Assembly (NCBI GenBank): GCA_910587495.1
Contig: CAJUMT010000017.1
Span: forward strand, 1-30,230
DNA length: 30,230 bases
From: an uncultured Lachnospiraceae bacterium
Lineage (GTDB): Bacteria > Bacillota_A > Clostridia > Lachnospirales > Lachnospiraceae
Reading direction: 5' to 3'
Under the pieces are notes generated by a model. The model did not search any database, was not told where the DNA came from, and saw only the letters and a list, made by a program, of their open reading frames with translations. Shown here piece by piece: positions 22,087 to 28,270 of the stretch (position 1 is its first letter; each line of letters begins with the position of its first letter). Both the position numbers and the translations under genes were made by a program.

Positions 22087-23673
22087 TCACAGTTGAACAC
22101 GCTTTAAATTTTTTCTGGGTCCTTTTGTTAAATCAACAGAGTACGGGGAAGGCATTTCATAAATTCCCCATTTTGTATAAAGCAGTTCTTTGGAGACAGA
22201 AGAAGTCTGATGTAAGTATTGATTATTGTCTTCAATTTCATCATCGAGCGAAAGATCAGAAGTATAATTTTCAGATGATGATTGAGATTGATAGAATTCT
22301 TCGGCCAGCATGGTTCTAGTAAATTCAGCTGTTGGTTCAATGTTGGTAACTAATTTCTCAAGTTCATCTATACTAGTATGAAAAAATTCTTTTCTCATAT
22401 TAACCTTATTTACTCGTCTTTTGTTTAAAAATGTATGTAATCTTTTTTCCAGATTGACTGCATCATCAGAGAAGATGAAACTGTGAACATCAAATCTAAA
22501 AGGAACTGAAGCATTGCTAAGTTCGTCAATGCGGTCTTGAGGATTCAAACGTCGGGTCATGCCGATTTTAAATATGTGTTCCCCAAAAGAACCAAGGTTG
22601 CTGATGATATATACATTCCCAGCTTTTCCGTTTGCCAGATTAGCAATCTCTTCTTTTTTGATTACAACATTTGCCAACTGAGCTTGTAGTTCTAATATAC
22701 GGGCATTTAGTTTTTCTAATTCTTCTTTTCCAGCAGAGGGAATTTGCTCTTTTAATTTCTCAATTTCGGTCTGGTATTTAGACTCTTCTTTTTCGATTTT
22801 TTTTCTTTCGGCTTCTAAGGCTTTTCTTTCTTCAGCTTCCTGACGCATTTGTTCTCGAATAGCCAATTGTTCTTGGCGAGCCTGTTCCTTTTTAACATAA
22901 TAGTTATATTCTATTTTTACTGCATTTATAAAAAGATATTCTATTTCTCCAATAAATTTTGTCAGGGTTCCGGCAATGCTTTGATTTCCATCGCCAGCAA
23001 TTTTTAGATACTTAGATGAGACACTTTTGACATTTTCTATAGACTTTTCCAGTTTTTCATATTTTAAATTATAAAGTATATTTTGAAGTTCAGCGCGAAG
23101 AGCTATAACCATGAGCTGATAGATGCTTTTATTTGCTTTGGTGGTGTATCTGGAAGAATATTGTTCTAAAAGCTGGTCAATTAATTTTTCGTTTTCGCGG
23201 TATGCTTTCCGCAGGCTTTTCACATCCATACAATGTAGTTTTAAGTTTACGGATGGAGCAATAAGCTCTGCGTCATTAAAATCTTTGCAGGGTAATCTGC
23301 AGTTCTCGTAAGTTGGCTCAGATTTTAGAAAATTATCTATTGCGTACTCAATGCTTTTGTATAGTTCTTTGCTTCTGGATAACTTTTGTGTATTGGTATT
23401 AAGTTGTTTGTTCAGTTTGATGTTTTTTTCTGTGAGAATTGAAATTTCTTCACGGAGTTGCTCAAGTACAGCATTGTTATTACAGATCTCCTGATTAATT
23501 TCATTTAAGTTCCGATCCGATTCAATTTTCATTTGTTGGATTTTTTCTTTGATCTCAAAATAATCCTTGGCATTTAATTCTGTAAGTTTGCCTTCCAACA
23601 TTTGAATGGTAGTCCGAAGCGATTCATTTTCGGCTTTGATTTTAGAAATACGAAAAATATCAAGAAAACTCAT
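22087..23673 (-). CDS. DUF4041 + GIY-YIG (T5orf172/MUG113) nuclease, SNIPE-like
   Basis: The 528-aa protein has an N-terminal coiled coil (about residues 10-115). A DUF4041 domain (about 110-260) contains NFLKSEPTYENCRLPCKDFN and MVIALRAELQNILYNLKYEK. A second long charged coil lies at about 265-335. A T5orf172/GIY-YIG-type nuclease domain (about 345-440) contains NVYIISNLGSFGEHIFKIGM followed by TRRLNPQDRIDELSNASVPF and LEKRLHTFLNKRRV. An acidic tail of about 85 residues ends the protein. DUF4041 plus this nuclease defines SNIPE, a phage-DNA-cutting defence at the membrane. Unlike SNIPE, no N-terminal transmembrane helix is seen, only MSFLDIFRISK. It follows the repressor gene and probably has its own promoter. 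Confidence 0.85.
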   Translation of the reverse strand: MSFLDIFRISKIKAENESLRTTIQMLEGKLTELNAKDYFEIKEKIQQMKIESDRNLNEINQEICNNNAVLEQLREEISILTEKNIKLNKQLNTNTQKLSRSKELYKSIEYAIDNFLKSEPTYENCRLPCKDFNDAELIAPSVNLKLHCMDVKSLRKAYRENEKLIDQLLEQYSSRYTTKANKSIYQLMVIALRAELQNILYNLKYEKLEKSIENVKSVSSKYLKIAGDGNQSIAGTLTKFIGEIEYLFINAVKIEYNYYVKKEQARQEQLAIREQMRQEAEERKALEAERKKIEKEESKYQTEIEKLKEQIPSAGKEELEKLNARILELQAQLANVVIKKEEIANLANGKAGNVYIISNLGSFGEHIFKIGMTRRLNPQDRIDELSNASVPFRFDVHSFIFSDDAVNLEKRLHTFLNKRRVNKVNMRKEFFHTSIDELEKLVTNIEPTAEFTRTMLAEEFYQSQSSSENYTSDLSLDDEIEDNNQYLHQTSSVSKELLYTKWGIYEMPSPYSVDLTKGPRKNLKRVQL

Positions 23674-23713
23674 AAGGTTCCTCCTGCTTTATCCTGAAAG
23701 TAAATAGTTTTTT

Positions 23714-23743
23714 ATTATTGGAAATTTATAAGTGCCATGTCAA
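23714..23743 (-). promoter_or_regulatory. Promoter of the DUF4041 gene
   Basis: TTGACA (23738-23743) and AATAAT (23714-23719) are separated by 18 nt on the minus strand, just after the repressor stop. Confidence 0.5.
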
Positions 23744-23747
23744 TTTT

Positions 23748-24365
23748 CTAAAATTTTCTCCGCAGTTCCACTACTTTGCCCAAGATCCGTACAGGCTTTT
23801 CTTCAATTTCATGATTAGAAAAGTCCATTGGTTCATAGGAAGGGTTATTGGCGATCAGTTCTATACCGTCTTTGTATTTGCGGAGGCGTTTGCAAGTAGC
23901 GTCCGTGCCATTGACGGTAGCAACTACGATATCGCCGCTTTCGGCGTCGTCTTGTTGGCGGACAATGACCACGTCTCCGTCACAGATATTGGGGATCATG
24001 CTGTCTCCATGGATCAATAGACCAAAAAATGTGCCTGTTTTTGCCATTTCCTCAGTGATCTCCTCAGTGTCGATGATCTCTTCTACAGCTTCGATCGGAA
24101 TGCCAGCGGCTACGCGGCCAAGGACAGGGATGACAATGCCTTTTCTCTTTTTGGGGGAATCATCGTCCCAGCCCATGAGGTAAGCGACAGTGGTATTTAG
24201 TACAGTTGCAAATTCTACAACTTTACTTTGAACAATATCGTTTGCACCAGTTTCTATTTTGGCAATAGATGATTTGTTTTTATATCTTAATTTTGAAGCA
24301 AGTTCTTCTTGAGTCATTCCTAAAGTTTCACGTTTTTCTTTAATGCGTTTTCCTATATCAGCCAT
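23748..24365 (-). CDS. Prophage repressor, XRE + S24 peptidase (LexA/CI-like)
   Basis: The 205-aa protein has an N-terminal helix-turn-helix (KRIKEKRETLGMTQEELASK, continuing LRYKNKSSIAKIETG). The S24 autoprotease domain has the Ala87-Gly88 cleavage site in VLGRVAAGIPIE, nucleophile Ser122 in LIHGDSMIP and general-base Lys159 in TDATCKRL. Family logic says RecA filaments trigger self-cleavage and induction. I chose ATG 24365 because the HTH begins there, after GGGTGGTGA. The longer frame to 24428 would cover the promoter. It is divergent from the Cro-like gene and keeps the lysogenic state. Two relics of its 3' end lie further left (19761-19824 and 21698-21766). Confidence 0.93.
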   Translation of the reverse strand: MADIGKRIKEKRETLGMTQEELASKLRYKNKSSIAKIETGANDIVQSKVVEFATVLNTTVAYLMGWDDDSPKKRKGIVIPVLGRVAAGIPIEAVEEIIDTEEITEEMAKTGTFFGLLIHGDSMIPNICDGDVVIVRQQDDAESGDIVVATVNGTDATCKRLRKYKDGIELIANNPSYEPMDFSNHEIEEKPVRILGKVVELRRKF

Positions 24366-24399
24366 ATTCACCACCCAAGTTTTATATTCTTTATGTAAC

Positions 24400-24428
24400 A
24401 ATATATCATAGAGTTTCTTTAAAATCAA
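24400..24428 (-). promoter_or_regulatory. Repressor-maintenance promoter (leftward)
   Basis: TTGATT (24423-24428), a 17-nt spacer and TATATT (24400-24405) lie on the minus strand, 35 nt ahead of the repressor ATG. The -35 box is part of a GATTTTAAAG element resembling the operator half-site. Confidence 0.65.
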
Positions 24429-24456
24429 TATTTTTTGACAAAATACAAAAAAATAG

Positions 24457-24485
24457 TTGACTTTAAATCACAATAGTGATATAGT
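24457..24485 (+). promoter_or_regulatory. Early rightward promoter of the prophage
   Basis: TTGACT (24457-24462) and TATAGT (24480-24485) are separated by 17 nt, ahead of the Cro-like gene. The spacer begins with TTTAAATCAC, similar to the operator at 24493. Confidence 0.72.
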
Positions 24486-24492
24486 ACAGATA

Positions 24493-24509
24493 GATGATTT
24501 AAAATCATC
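24493..24509. promoter_or_regulatory. Operator candidate O1
   Basis: The near-perfect palindrome GATGATTTAAAATCATC lies between the early promoter and the Cro-like start. An identical 17-mer occurs at 24738-24754. Confidence 0.7.
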
Positions 24510-24527
24510 AAGGAAGGAGGAGAATGA

Positions 24528-24779
24528 TTGACTGATTCAGAAGCATTAAGGGGCTTGATTGAAAGTAATGGTTTAAAGATGAAATTTGTTGCAGATTATC
24601 TTGGATTGTCGCCATATGGTTTTCAGTTGAAAGTGGATAATAAGCAAGAATTTAAAACCAGTGAGGTTTCTGCACTTTGCGAATTATTGGAAATCAAGTC
24701 ATTGACAGTAAAAGAAAATATTTTTTTTGCAAAGAAAGATGATTTAAAATCATCAAAATGTGGAGAAGAAAAGAGGTGA
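24528..24779 (+). CDS. Cro-like phage DNA-binding protein
   Basis: The 83-aa protein has one helix-turn-helix (LIESNGLKMKFVADYLGLSP, then YGFQLKVDNKQEFKTSEVSA) and a tail LTVKENIFFAKKDDL. This is the usual layout of small Cro-type proteins that sit across from an S24 repressor. The start is TTG at 24528, with AAGGAGG 7 nt upstream. The nearby ATG at 24524 opens a frame that stops after three codons. An operator palindrome lies upstream, and a second lies within its last codons, so it is probably regulated by both itself and the repressor. Confidence 0.78.
   Translation: MTDSEALRGLIESNGLKMKFVADYLGLSPYGFQLKVDNKQEFKTSEVSALCELLEIKSLTVKENIFFAKKDDLKSSKCGEEKR
24738..24754. promoter_or_regulatory. 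Operator candidate O2, inside the Cro-like gene
   Basis: An exact copy of the 17-bp palindrome lies in the last codons of the Cro-like gene (KDDLKSS), 245 bp from O1. The distance would allow looping. Confidence 0.6.
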
Positions 24780-24788
24780 AGGAAGATA

Positions 24789-25106
24789 ATGTTGAGGAAA
24801 ATCTATCGTGAACTGGTGGCGATCAAAGCAGAACTCCAAGCTATTCAGAGTAACTCGGAGTCCCAAGATACGGTCGTGATGGTTCGTGAGCCGTATAGTA
24901 CAAACTATAAGCTGGTCAAAGTCGAGGATGAGCATAGACCTCCCAATGAGTGGCGGATGTTTGAAGATATCTCAGAAAATGAAGCAGAGAGATCCCGTCT
25001 GGAAAGAATGATCGAGGATCATTGTCTTTCCAGACAGGATCTGGCAATCATTCTGTTTGGTCTTCGCGTTCGACCTGGATTCGGGAAAAAAGATTTTGGT
25101 ATTTAA
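24789..25106 (+). CDS. Hypothetical early phage protein (105 aa)
   Basis: The protein begins with a short helical stretch (LRKIYRELVAIKAELQAIQS), continues VMVREPYSTNYKLVKVEDEH and ends with a helix containing RSRLERMIEDHCLSRQDLAI. No family is recognised. GAGGTGAAGGAAG precedes the ATG by about 4-8 nt, and the gene follows the Cro-like gene by 9 nt in the same operon. Its 3' end overlaps a converging gene by 59 nt. Confidence 0.65.
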   Translation: MLRKIYRELVAIKAELQAIQSNSESQDTVVMVREPYSTNYKLVKVEDEHRPPNEWRMFEDISENEAERSRLERMIEDHCLSRQDLAIILFGLRVRPGFGKKDFGI

Positions 25107-25350
25107 CAGCGCAGTAGCCTAAAAGGTCTCGCAAGTCTTCTTTGCTTTGGATATGATGATAAATCCCCATTAATTCTCTGTGGGGATGTGTCATCCAAAC
25201 ATAAAGGCTACAGTTCAACGCTCTTTTGCGAAGCCCGGAGATTTCCAGTTCAAAATCTTCAAGAGTACGGCATATTACAGGTTCACCGTCTCTTGTTGTA
25301 ACAAAATAAGGAGCTCCTAGATAATTTAGGATTTCATTAATTTGGCTCAT
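25048..25350 (-). CDS. Hypothetical protein (100 aa), leftward in the early region
   Basis: The protein contains SQINEILNYLGAPYFVTTRD, GEPVICRTLEDFELEISGLR and MGIYHHIQSKEDLRDLLGYC. Composition looks coding. I trimmed the start to ATG 25350, preceded by AGAAAGGA at about 12 nt, because the upstream extension reads through promoter-like, Cys/Trp-rich sequence. No family is known. Its antisense overlap with the end of the rightward gene is unusual, so the call is moderate. Confidence 0.5.
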   Translation of the reverse strand: MSQINEILNYLGAPYFVTTRDGEPVICRTLEDFELEISGLRKRALNCSLYVWMTHPHRELMGIYHHIQSKEDLRDLLGYCAVKYQNLFSRIQVEREDQTE

Positions 25351-25474
25351 GGGTGTGTTATTCCTTTCTATGTATTTGGCCATGGCAGTGGCCTGTACAG
25401 GGAGTATAGCACAGAACAAGGAAGACTGCCAGATCCAGCAGCAGAAGATATCATATGGAGAAAGGAGAGTACCT

Positions 25475-25861
25475 ATGAACAAGCTAGAAAAAATAGACAG
25501 AAAGATCGAGCTGATGAAGCAGTATCAGGAAGAGTTAGATAAAAGAAATCAGATTTATGCGGAATTTGAACGCCTGGTTATTTGTGGGGAACATGAAAAA
25601 GCGCAGGCGTTACTTAAAACCCTGGACGACCAGACTTGTGATCAAATTTCAAGTGAGATCAACCGCCTGGATCAGGAAGAGGAAAAAGAGGAAGACGCCT
25701 TGGTGGAAGCCTGTGTGCGTATAGGGCTGGTGATCGGGGATTTCCTGGTTGACTTTACAAGCGATATGCTGGCCGAAACATTGACTGTAAATGAACAGAG
25801 GCTTGTCCGGACATGCCAGGCGTATGCAAAAGGCCTGTCTGATCTGAAAAGCAGGAAATAA
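25475..25861 (+). CDS. Hypothetical coiled-coil phage protein (128 aa)
   Basis: The protein is mostly helical and charged: NKLEKIDRKIELMKQYQEEL, then LDQEEEKEEDALVEACVRIG, then a tail LVDFTSDMLAETLTVNEQRL. AAAGGAGAG lies about 5 nt before ATG 25475, which supports that start over the longer frame. No family is recognised. It is probably a small early protein. Confidence 0.65.
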   Translation: MNKLEKIDRKIELMKQYQEELDKRNQIYAEFERLVICGEHEKAQALLKTLDDQTCDQISSEINRLDQEEEKEEDALVEACVRIGLVIGDFLVDFTSDMLAETLTVNEQRLVRTCQAYAKGLSDLKSRK

Positions 25862-25912
25862 GGACAATCAGGAGAATCATATTTTAATAAAAGAAAAGAA
25901 GGAGGTATTGCT

Positions 25913-26074
25913 ATGGCTGTTACTGTCACGATTGTAACAAGGGATGGGAAAGTCTATACAGATCCTACAAAGGTACATATACCAAGGAATAAGGATACAG
26001 AGGCTTTTTACAGAATGGTAGAGAACTTTGTCCCTGATAAGGACGAAAAGAAGGATGGGGCATCTGCATCATAG
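25913..26074 (+). CDS. Hypothetical small phage protein (53 aa)
   Basis: The ORF begins AVTVTIVTRDGKVYTDPTKV and ends DEKKDGASAS, with two beta strands and a helix. AAGGAGG lies about 8 nt before the ATG. No family is recognised. Confidence 0.6.
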   Translation: MAVTVTIVTRDGKVYTDPTKVHIPRNKDTEAFYRMVENFVPDKDEKKDGASAS

Positions 26075-26084
26075 GATGCCCCTG

Positions 26085-26204
26085 ATGGACAAGCATCAGG
26101 CACGGGAAGCCCACGGGGGCGCAAAAACAATATCTCAAATGCTTGGCCATAAAAATCTCCTAATATATACCGGTTCGACTCCGGCTCGTGCCATTCACGC
26201 GTGA
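26085..26204 (+). pseudogene. Relic of a tyrosine integrase C-terminus fused to a tRNA 3' end
   Basis: The 39-codon frame reads ...GGAKTISQMLGHKNLLIYTG. 'KTISQMLGHKN' is the conserved stretch before the catalytic Tyr of tyrosine recombinases. The frame then runs into CCGGTTCGACTCCGG and CTCGTGCCA (26170-26193), which is the T-arm and acceptor 3' strand of a tRNA gene. This is the usual attachment-site arrangement of tRNA-targeting elements. The rest of the integrase and the tRNA body are absent. Confidence 0.55.
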
Positions 26205-26231
26205 AATATTCTATGAAGAAAGGAAGTTATG

Positions 26232-26387
26232 ATGTTAAAAGCCGTAAAGGTGGAGGAATTATCCCAGGAGCAAAAAGATTACTATAACAAGATCCCGGCC
26301 ATCAGGCTGGATCGGTTGTTCGGTAGGGATGATGTGCCCGGGCTTGTTATACAAGACGGCAAGATATCTGGGATAGAAGTCAAATAA
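26232..26387 (+). CDS. Hypothetical small phage protein (51 aa)
   Basis: The ORF reads LKAVKVEELSQEQKDYYNKI, then RLDRLFGRDDVPGLVIQDGK. AAAGG lies 8 nt before ATG 26232. An adjacent in-frame ATG at 26229 is too close to the binding site. No family is recognised. Confidence 0.6.
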   Translation: MLKAVKVEELSQEQKDYYNKIPAIRLDRLFGRDDVPGLVIQDGKISGIEVK

Positions 26388-26402
26388 GAAAAAGGAGACA
26401 CT

Positions 26403-26465
26403 ATGGCAAATAAACGGAGCATGAATACATGCGAATGGATTTGCGGGATCCTGGAAGGGTTGTAA
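26403..26465 (+). CDS. Possible 20-aa peptide
   Basis: The ORF MANKRSMNTCEWICGILEGL has AAGGAG about 6 nt upstream. It lies tightly between two other small genes and ends 1 nt before the next ATG. It may be a real micropeptide or only a coupling leader. Confidence 0.35.
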   Translation: MANKRSMNTCEWICGILEGL

Positions 26466-26466
26466 C

Positions 26467-26631
26467 ATGGTTATGTATGAAGGTGTCGGCCCGGAGAAAG
26501 ACACTGTGGTCGGTGAAGATGCAGCGTTTGCTTATGCGATAGAGCGGATAAGGAATGCGGACAAAATAGAGAAAGAAGAGTTCGTGGAATGGTATTTTTC
26601 TGGGAACTGGATAAAGGAGGAAAAAGAGTGA
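26467..26631 (+). CDS. Hypothetical small phage protein (54 aa)
   Basis: The acidic helical protein reads YEGVGPEKDTVVGEDAAFAY, then AIERIRNADKIEKEEFVEWY. Its stop overlaps the GTG start of the next gene (GTGA), so translation is coupled. No family is recognised. Confidence 0.6.
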   Translation: MVMYEGVGPEKDTVVGEDAAFAYAIERIRNADKIEKEEFVEWYFSGNWIKEEKE

Positions 26632-27536
26632 ACGAAGTAGAAAATATTTATGGAGGCCAGGCAGGAATGCAGCACAGTACCACAATGGAGATGGTGTCTA
26701 CGCGGCAGATGCAGGAGGTTCAGGGGCAGATCATCATGGCGAAAAAGTTCCCCCGGAACGAGATCGAGAGCTATAACCGCATCATGAGGGCGTGCCAGCG
26801 AAAAAGCTTTGCAGAGAAAGCGGAATATGAATACCCCCGTGGCGGGCAGAAGGTCACTGGCCCATCTATCCGCTTGGCGGAAGTAGCTGCCCAGAATTGG
26901 GGCAACATTGATTTTGGGATTGTGGAATTAGAGCAGAGAAACGGTGAAAGCCAGGTTATGGCCTACGCCTGGGATCTGGAAACCAACACCCGGCAGACGA
27001 AAATATTCAGCGTACCCCATGTCCGCAGCACAAAGAAGGGGAACATCCCCCTGACTGACCCCAGGGACATCTATGAGATGGTGGCGAACCAGGGAGCGCG
27101 CCGGATGCGTGCCTGCATCCTTGGCGTAATTCCCGGGGATGTAATTGAATCAGCGATTGCCCGCTGCCACCAAACACTTTTGGAAGGTGAAAAAAAGCCG
27201 GTAATTGATATTGTAAAAGAAATGGCTGAAATCTTTAGTAAAGAGTTTTCCGTGCCGTTAGAGGCAATTGAAAAATATATTGGATGCAAGTCCACGGCAT
27301 TTTCCATGAATGACCTGATCCGGCTAAAGAAAGTGTACACATCCTTAAAAGATGGCCTGGCGAAACGTGAGGACTTTTTTGACCTTGGCGTAGAAACTGA
27401 ATCTGAGATTAAAAATCCTTACGAGGAAAAGAAAGCTGAAAAAAACAGGAAACAGAAGAAAGCCCTGGATTCTGAACCGAAAACAGACCAGGAAGCCCAA
27501 CAGCAGCTTGACCTTGGGACAGGTGAAAGGCCATGA
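26628..27536 (+). CDS. Phage recombination-associated protein, probable single-strand annealing role
   Basis: The 302-aa protein belongs to a widespread phage family that I recognise by the block STRQMQEVQGQIIMAKKFPR, then YPRGGQKVTGPSIRLAEVAA, WGNIDFGIVELEQRNGESQV, AYAWDLETNTRQTK, and DPRDIYEMVANQGARRMRAC ILGVIPGDV. It lies directly before a PD-(D/E)XK exonuclease, the position of a RecT/Bet/Sak-like annealing protein. The role is inferred from that pairing. The charged C-terminus (KKAEKNRKQKKALDSEPKTD) looks disordered. I chose GTG 26628 (AAAGGAGG 7 nt upstream, overlapping the previous stop) over ATG 26589. Confidence 0.75.
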   Translation: MNEVENIYGGQAGMQHSTTMEMVSTRQMQEVQGQIIMAKKFPRNEIESYNRIMRACQRKSFAEKAEYEYPRGGQKVTGPSIRLAEVAAQNWGNIDFGIVELEQRNGESQVMAYAWDLETNTRQTKIFSVPHVRSTKKGNIPLTDPRDIYEMVANQGARRMRACILGVIPGDVIESAIARCHQTLLEGEKKPVIDIVKEMAEIFSKEFSVPLEAIEKYIGCKSTAFSMNDLIRLKKVYTSLKDGLAKREDFFDLGVETESEIKNPYEEKKAEKNRKQKKALDSEPKTDQEAQQQLDLGTGERP

Positions 27537-28270
27537 AGCTGACGGATGACAACTATTATGGACAAGCTGCCAGTGAGCAGTATTTCAGTGTAAGCCAATA
27601 TAAAGATTTCATGAAATGCGAGGCGGCTGCCCTTGCCAAAATCCAGGGGGAGTACAATTCTCCCCCTACACGGGCCATGCTTGTAGGTTCATTCGTAGAC
27701 AGCTTTTTTGAGGGAACACTTGACCGTTTCAAATGTGAGAACCCGGCTATATTCACCCGGAAAAGTGAACTGAAAGCAGAATTTCGCAAGGCAAATGAGA
27801 TTATCTGCAGAATCAAGGACGATTCACTGTTCATGCAATTCATGAGTGGAGAGAAACAGAAGATCCTTACGTTTGAGATGTTCGGTGTACCGTGGAAGAT
27901 GAAGATGGACAGTTTTTCAGAATGCATCTGTATCACGGATTTAAAAGTGGTGCAGAACTTCCGGAACCTTCCTTTGTGGCGGTATGACCTGCAGGGGGCG
28001 GTTTACCAGAAGGGAGCAGAACTTTGTGGATATGGGAAGCTTCCGTTTTATCTAGCCGTCGCCACGAAGGAACGGGTCCCGAACCTTGACATTTTCCAGA
28101 TACCACAGATGACGCTTGATATAGCGCTACGGGAAATTGAGGGGAATATTGAACACTTTGCAGACGTGAAGCGTGGGTTTATGGAGCCGGAATACTGCGG
28201 AGTATGCGATTACTGCAAGAGTGTGAAGCAGGCGAGGATAAGAAATTATAATGAATTATTGGAGGGATAA
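27533..28270 (+). CDS. PD-(D/E)XK exonuclease-like protein (DUF3799 type) with Fe-S-type cysteines
   Basis: The 245-aa protein has a RecB/RecE-like nuclease fold. FSVSQYKDFMKCEAAALAKI opens the domain, VGSFVDSFFEG is motif I, and D126 in KMKMDSF and D136-x-K138 in CITDLKV form the catalytic core. YDLQGAVYQK holds motif Q154. Cys29 near the start, together with Cys222, Cys225 and Cys228 (EYCGVCDYCK), could bind a 4Fe-4S cluster as in Cas4/AddB. The ATG overlaps the stop of the annealing-type gene (ATGA), so the two are coupled and probably work together in phage recombination. Confidence 0.82.
   Translation: MKLTDDNYYGQAASEQYFSVSQYKDFMKCEAAALAKIQGEYNSPPTRAMLVGSFVDSFFEGTLDRFKCENPAIFTRKSELKAEFRKANEIICRIKDDSLFMQFMSGEKQKILTFEMFGVPWKMKMDSFSECICITDLKVVQNFRNLPLWRYDLQGAVYQKGAELCGYGKLPFYLAVATKERVPNLDIFQIPQMTLDIALREIEGNIEHFADVKRGFMEPEYCGVCDYCKSVKQARIRNYNELLEG

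Noticed and set aside
26099..26193. A complete tRNA gene
   Set aside because: GGCACGG can pair with the acceptor 3' strand, but the D-arm loop is too short, no 5-bp anticodon stem forms and position 8 is not T. The 5' part is better read as an integrase fragment.
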